Of a stretch of DNA of 16,163 nt, positions 14,442 through 16,163 are shown in pieces. A program made the position numbers and the translations under genes. The stretch comes from Phycisphaerae bacterium (lineage in GTDB: Bacteria > Planctomycetota > Phycisphaerae > UBA1845 > PWPN01). The notes under the pieces were generated by a model that ran no database searches, had not been told where the DNA came from, and saw nothing but the letters and a program-made list of their open reading frames with translations. Position 1 is the first letter of the stretch. Each line of letters starts with the position of its first letter. The stretch lies in assembly GCA_003557125.1 (NCBI GenBank), contig PWPN01000239.1, positions 1 to 16,163 on the forward strand, read 5' to 3'.

Positions 14442-16163
14442 TCACAGGTAATACTCGAAGTCGCGTTCCGTCCTCAGCCGCCGCCGGATGCGGAAAATGT
14501 GGCCGGGGGCGGCGCGGGGATCCATCCCGACGTAGTTGCGCCCCCCGTGCCAGATGTAGCGTGCGTCCGACAGCAGATCGTGGACCTGGTAGGGTTCGTG
14601 CTCCGGCAGGCCGAACGCATGAAGTGGCAGATGCACCCAGGCCGAGTGCGCATGGTGCGGATCGAGATTGACCACCGTGACGATGATGTTGTCGTTGTCG
14701 TCGGTCGCTTTGCTGTAACACAACACATGATCGTGGTGCGTCGCATGGAACCGGAGCCGGTCGTCGCGCTGAAGGGCCGGGTTCTCGTGCCGGATCCGGT
14801 TGATCCGCGTGATCAAAGGCCGAAGGCTGCGACGGGACTTGAGATCCCAGCGGCGGATCTGGTATTTCTCGGAATCGAGGTATTCTTCGCTGAACGGCTC
14901 GCGAGGCCTGTCCTCGCACAGCTCGAACGCCGGCCCGTAAATGCCGTAGCTGGCCCCCAGCGTCGCAGCCAGCAGCAGCCGCACCGCGAACGCCGACCGC
15001 CCGCCCGTCTGAAGATACTCCGTGAGGATGTCCGGCGTGTTCGGCCACAGGTTCCCACGCATGTATTGTCCGACCTCGCCCTGGGTCAGCTCCGTGAGGT
15101 AACTGCTCAATTCGTAACTCGTATTCCGCCAGGCGAAATAGGTATAGGACTGGGTGAACCCCAGCTTCGCGAGCCGCTGCATGATCTTAGGCCACGTGAA
15201 CGCTTCGGCCAGGAAGATCGTCTCGGGGTAATGCTCCTGGACCGTGCCGATGAGCCATTCCCAGAAGGGGAAAGGCTTGGTGTGCGGATTGTCGATCCGG
15301 AAAATGCGCACGCCCTGTTCGATCCAGTACAGAATGACGCTCCGCAACTCCCGCCACAACTCCGGCCATGCCTCGGTCTCGAAATCGAACGGATAGATGT
15401 CTTCGTATTTCTTGGGCGGGTTCTCCGCGTACTGGATGGTATTGTCCGGCCGACCGCGGAACCATTCGGGATGCGCGCGCACGTAAGGATGGTCCGGCGC
15501 GCACTGGTAGGCGATGTCCAGCGCGATCTCGATGCCCTCATGCCGCGCAGCCTCCACCAGTGCCCTGAAATCCTCGAGCGTCCCGAGCTGGGGATGGACC
15601 GACTTGTGCCCCCCCTCGTCCGAGCCGATCGCCCACGGACTGCCGACGTCGTCGGGGCGGGCCTTGAGCGTATTGTTTTTGCCTTTCCGATTGACCCGGC
15701 CGATCGGATGGATCGGCGGCAGATAGAGCACATCGAAACCCATCGCCTTGATGTCCGGCAGCAGCGCGATGCAGTCGCGGAACGTCCCATGGCCATGGGG
15801 GTCCGGCGAAGTGGATCGAACGAACAGCTCGTACCATGCACTGAAGCGCGCCTTCTCCCGATCGACGCGGACGCGCAGCGTTTTATCGTAAAGGACCGGG
15901 AAACGCCGTTCGCCCCAGATCCGCATGAGCCGTTCCAGCTCGGGCTCGCCGATCACGAGCCGGCAGGCCGACTCGATCTGTGCGTGGTGCAACGTATTCG
16001 CCCAGACGCGGAGCTGTTCGGCATCCTGCGGGTCGGCGTGCTGCCCTGCCTGCTCGATGAATTCGGCGCCGATGAGAAGATCCACGCGCTCGACGACACC
16101 GGCATCGATGCGTTTTCGCATGTCGTGAAGCCACGTCCCGAAGGGATCGACCCACGCGCGGAC
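14442..16163 (-). CDS. glgE: Alpha-1,4-glucan:maltose-1-phosphate maltosyltransferase (5' end outside window)
   Basis: The frame is open to the right edge and gives 573 residues up to the stop at 14442-14444. GlgE is usually about 660-700 residues, so roughly 100 N-terminal residues are missing; the methionine at 16121 is internal. It transfers maltosyl units from maltose 1-phosphate to growing alpha-1,4-glucan (GH13_3). The visible part begins VRAWVDPFGTWLHDMRKRID, typical of the region before the barrel. Further motifs are YLPPIHPIGRVNRKGKNN, IALDIAYQCAPDHPYVRAHP, nucleophile Asp in RIFRIDNPHTKPFPFWEW (fragment residue 291), acid/base Glu in IFLAEAFTWPK (320) and the stabilising Asp in NLWPNTPDILTEYLQ (378). 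The order matches characterised GlgE enzymes. It is followed after 7 nt by treS-pep2, which makes its substrate; this supports co-expression. Whether other glycogen genes precede it cannot be seen. Confidence 0.96.
   Translation of the reverse strand, partial: VRAWVDPFGTWLHDMRKRIDAGVVERVDLLIGAEFIEQAGQHADPQDAEQLRVWANTLHHAQIESACRLVIGEPELERLMRIWGERRFPVLYDKTLRVRVDREKARFSAWYELFVRSTSPDPHGHGTFRDCIALLPDIKAMGFDVLYLPPIHPIGRVNRKGKNNTLKARPDDVGSPWAIGSDEGGHKSVHPQLGTLEDFRALVEAARHEGIEIALDIAYQCAPDHPYVRAHPEWFRGRPDNTIQYAENPPKKYEDIYPFDFETEAWPELWRELRSVILYWIEQGVRIFRIDNPHTKPFPFWEWLIGTVQEHYPETIFLAEAFTWPKIMQRLAKLGFTQSYTYFAWRNTSYELSSYLTELTQGEVGQYMRGNLWPNTPDILTEYLQTGGRSAFAVRLLLAATLGASYGIYGPAFELCEDRPREPFSEEYLDSEKYQIRRWDLKSRRSLRPLITRINRIRHENPALQRDDRLRFHATHHDHVLCYSKATDDNDNIIVTVVNLDPHHAHSAWVHLPLHAFGLPEHEPYQVHDLLSDARYIWHGGRNYVGMDPRAAPGHIFRIRRRLRTERDFEYYL

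Noticed and set aside
1..16163. CRISPR array, tRNA, rRNA, insertion sequence or phage genes
   Set aside because: No regularly spaced repeats, RNA-gene signatures, transposase or phage motifs were seen on either strand by reading.

Overview
All genes in this window lie on the minus strand, so the reading order runs from the right end (16163) to the left end (1). The DNA is GC-rich and densely coding, with short gaps. No 16S rRNA or other taxonomic marker is present. The style of the two sugar-isomerase-like genes at the left end and a palindromic intergenic repeat of the 'RRLKPAA' type make me lean towards Planctomycetota or a similar GC-rich environmental bacterium. That assignment is inference from memory and has low confidence.

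Region 1 (about 2290-16163) is an alpha-glucan/trehalose cluster of six consecutive genes that together carry six different GH13-type catalytic domains. In reading order they are glgE (5' end cut off by the window edge), a treS-maltokinase (Pep2) fusion, glgB, treY, treZ and glgX. By established biochemistry, TreS isomerises trehalose and maltose, the maltokinase half makes maltose 1-phosphate, GlgE polymerises it into alpha-1,4-glucan, and GlgB branches the product. GlgX then debranches glucan, TreY converts the chain end into a trehalosyl unit, and TreZ releases trehalose. The cluster therefore encodes both directions of a trehalose-glycogen loop. Every GH13 enzyme keeps its catalytic Asp/Glu/Asp triad, and no frameshift is seen. 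The gaps are 7, 127, 55, -1 and 66 nt, which suggests one operon with a possible internal break in the 127-nt gap between the treS fusion and glgB. That gap contains the hairpin repeat.

Region 2 (1-2289) starts with a 223-nt gap holding a promoter-like sequence (TTGACA, 17 nt, TATTCC). It is followed by a cupin resembling class I mannose-6-phosphate isomerase, a compact hicB-hicA toxin-antitoxin pair, and the first 99 codons of a probable sugar phosphate isomerase/epimerase-like TIM-barrel protein that runs off the left edge. The gaps are 30 nt, a 4-nt overlap and 40 nt, so the toxin-antitoxin pair looks transcriptionally embedded between two sugar-related genes. The left part of region 2 is the least explained. 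Region 1 consists of known enzyme families in an unusually complete arrangement.
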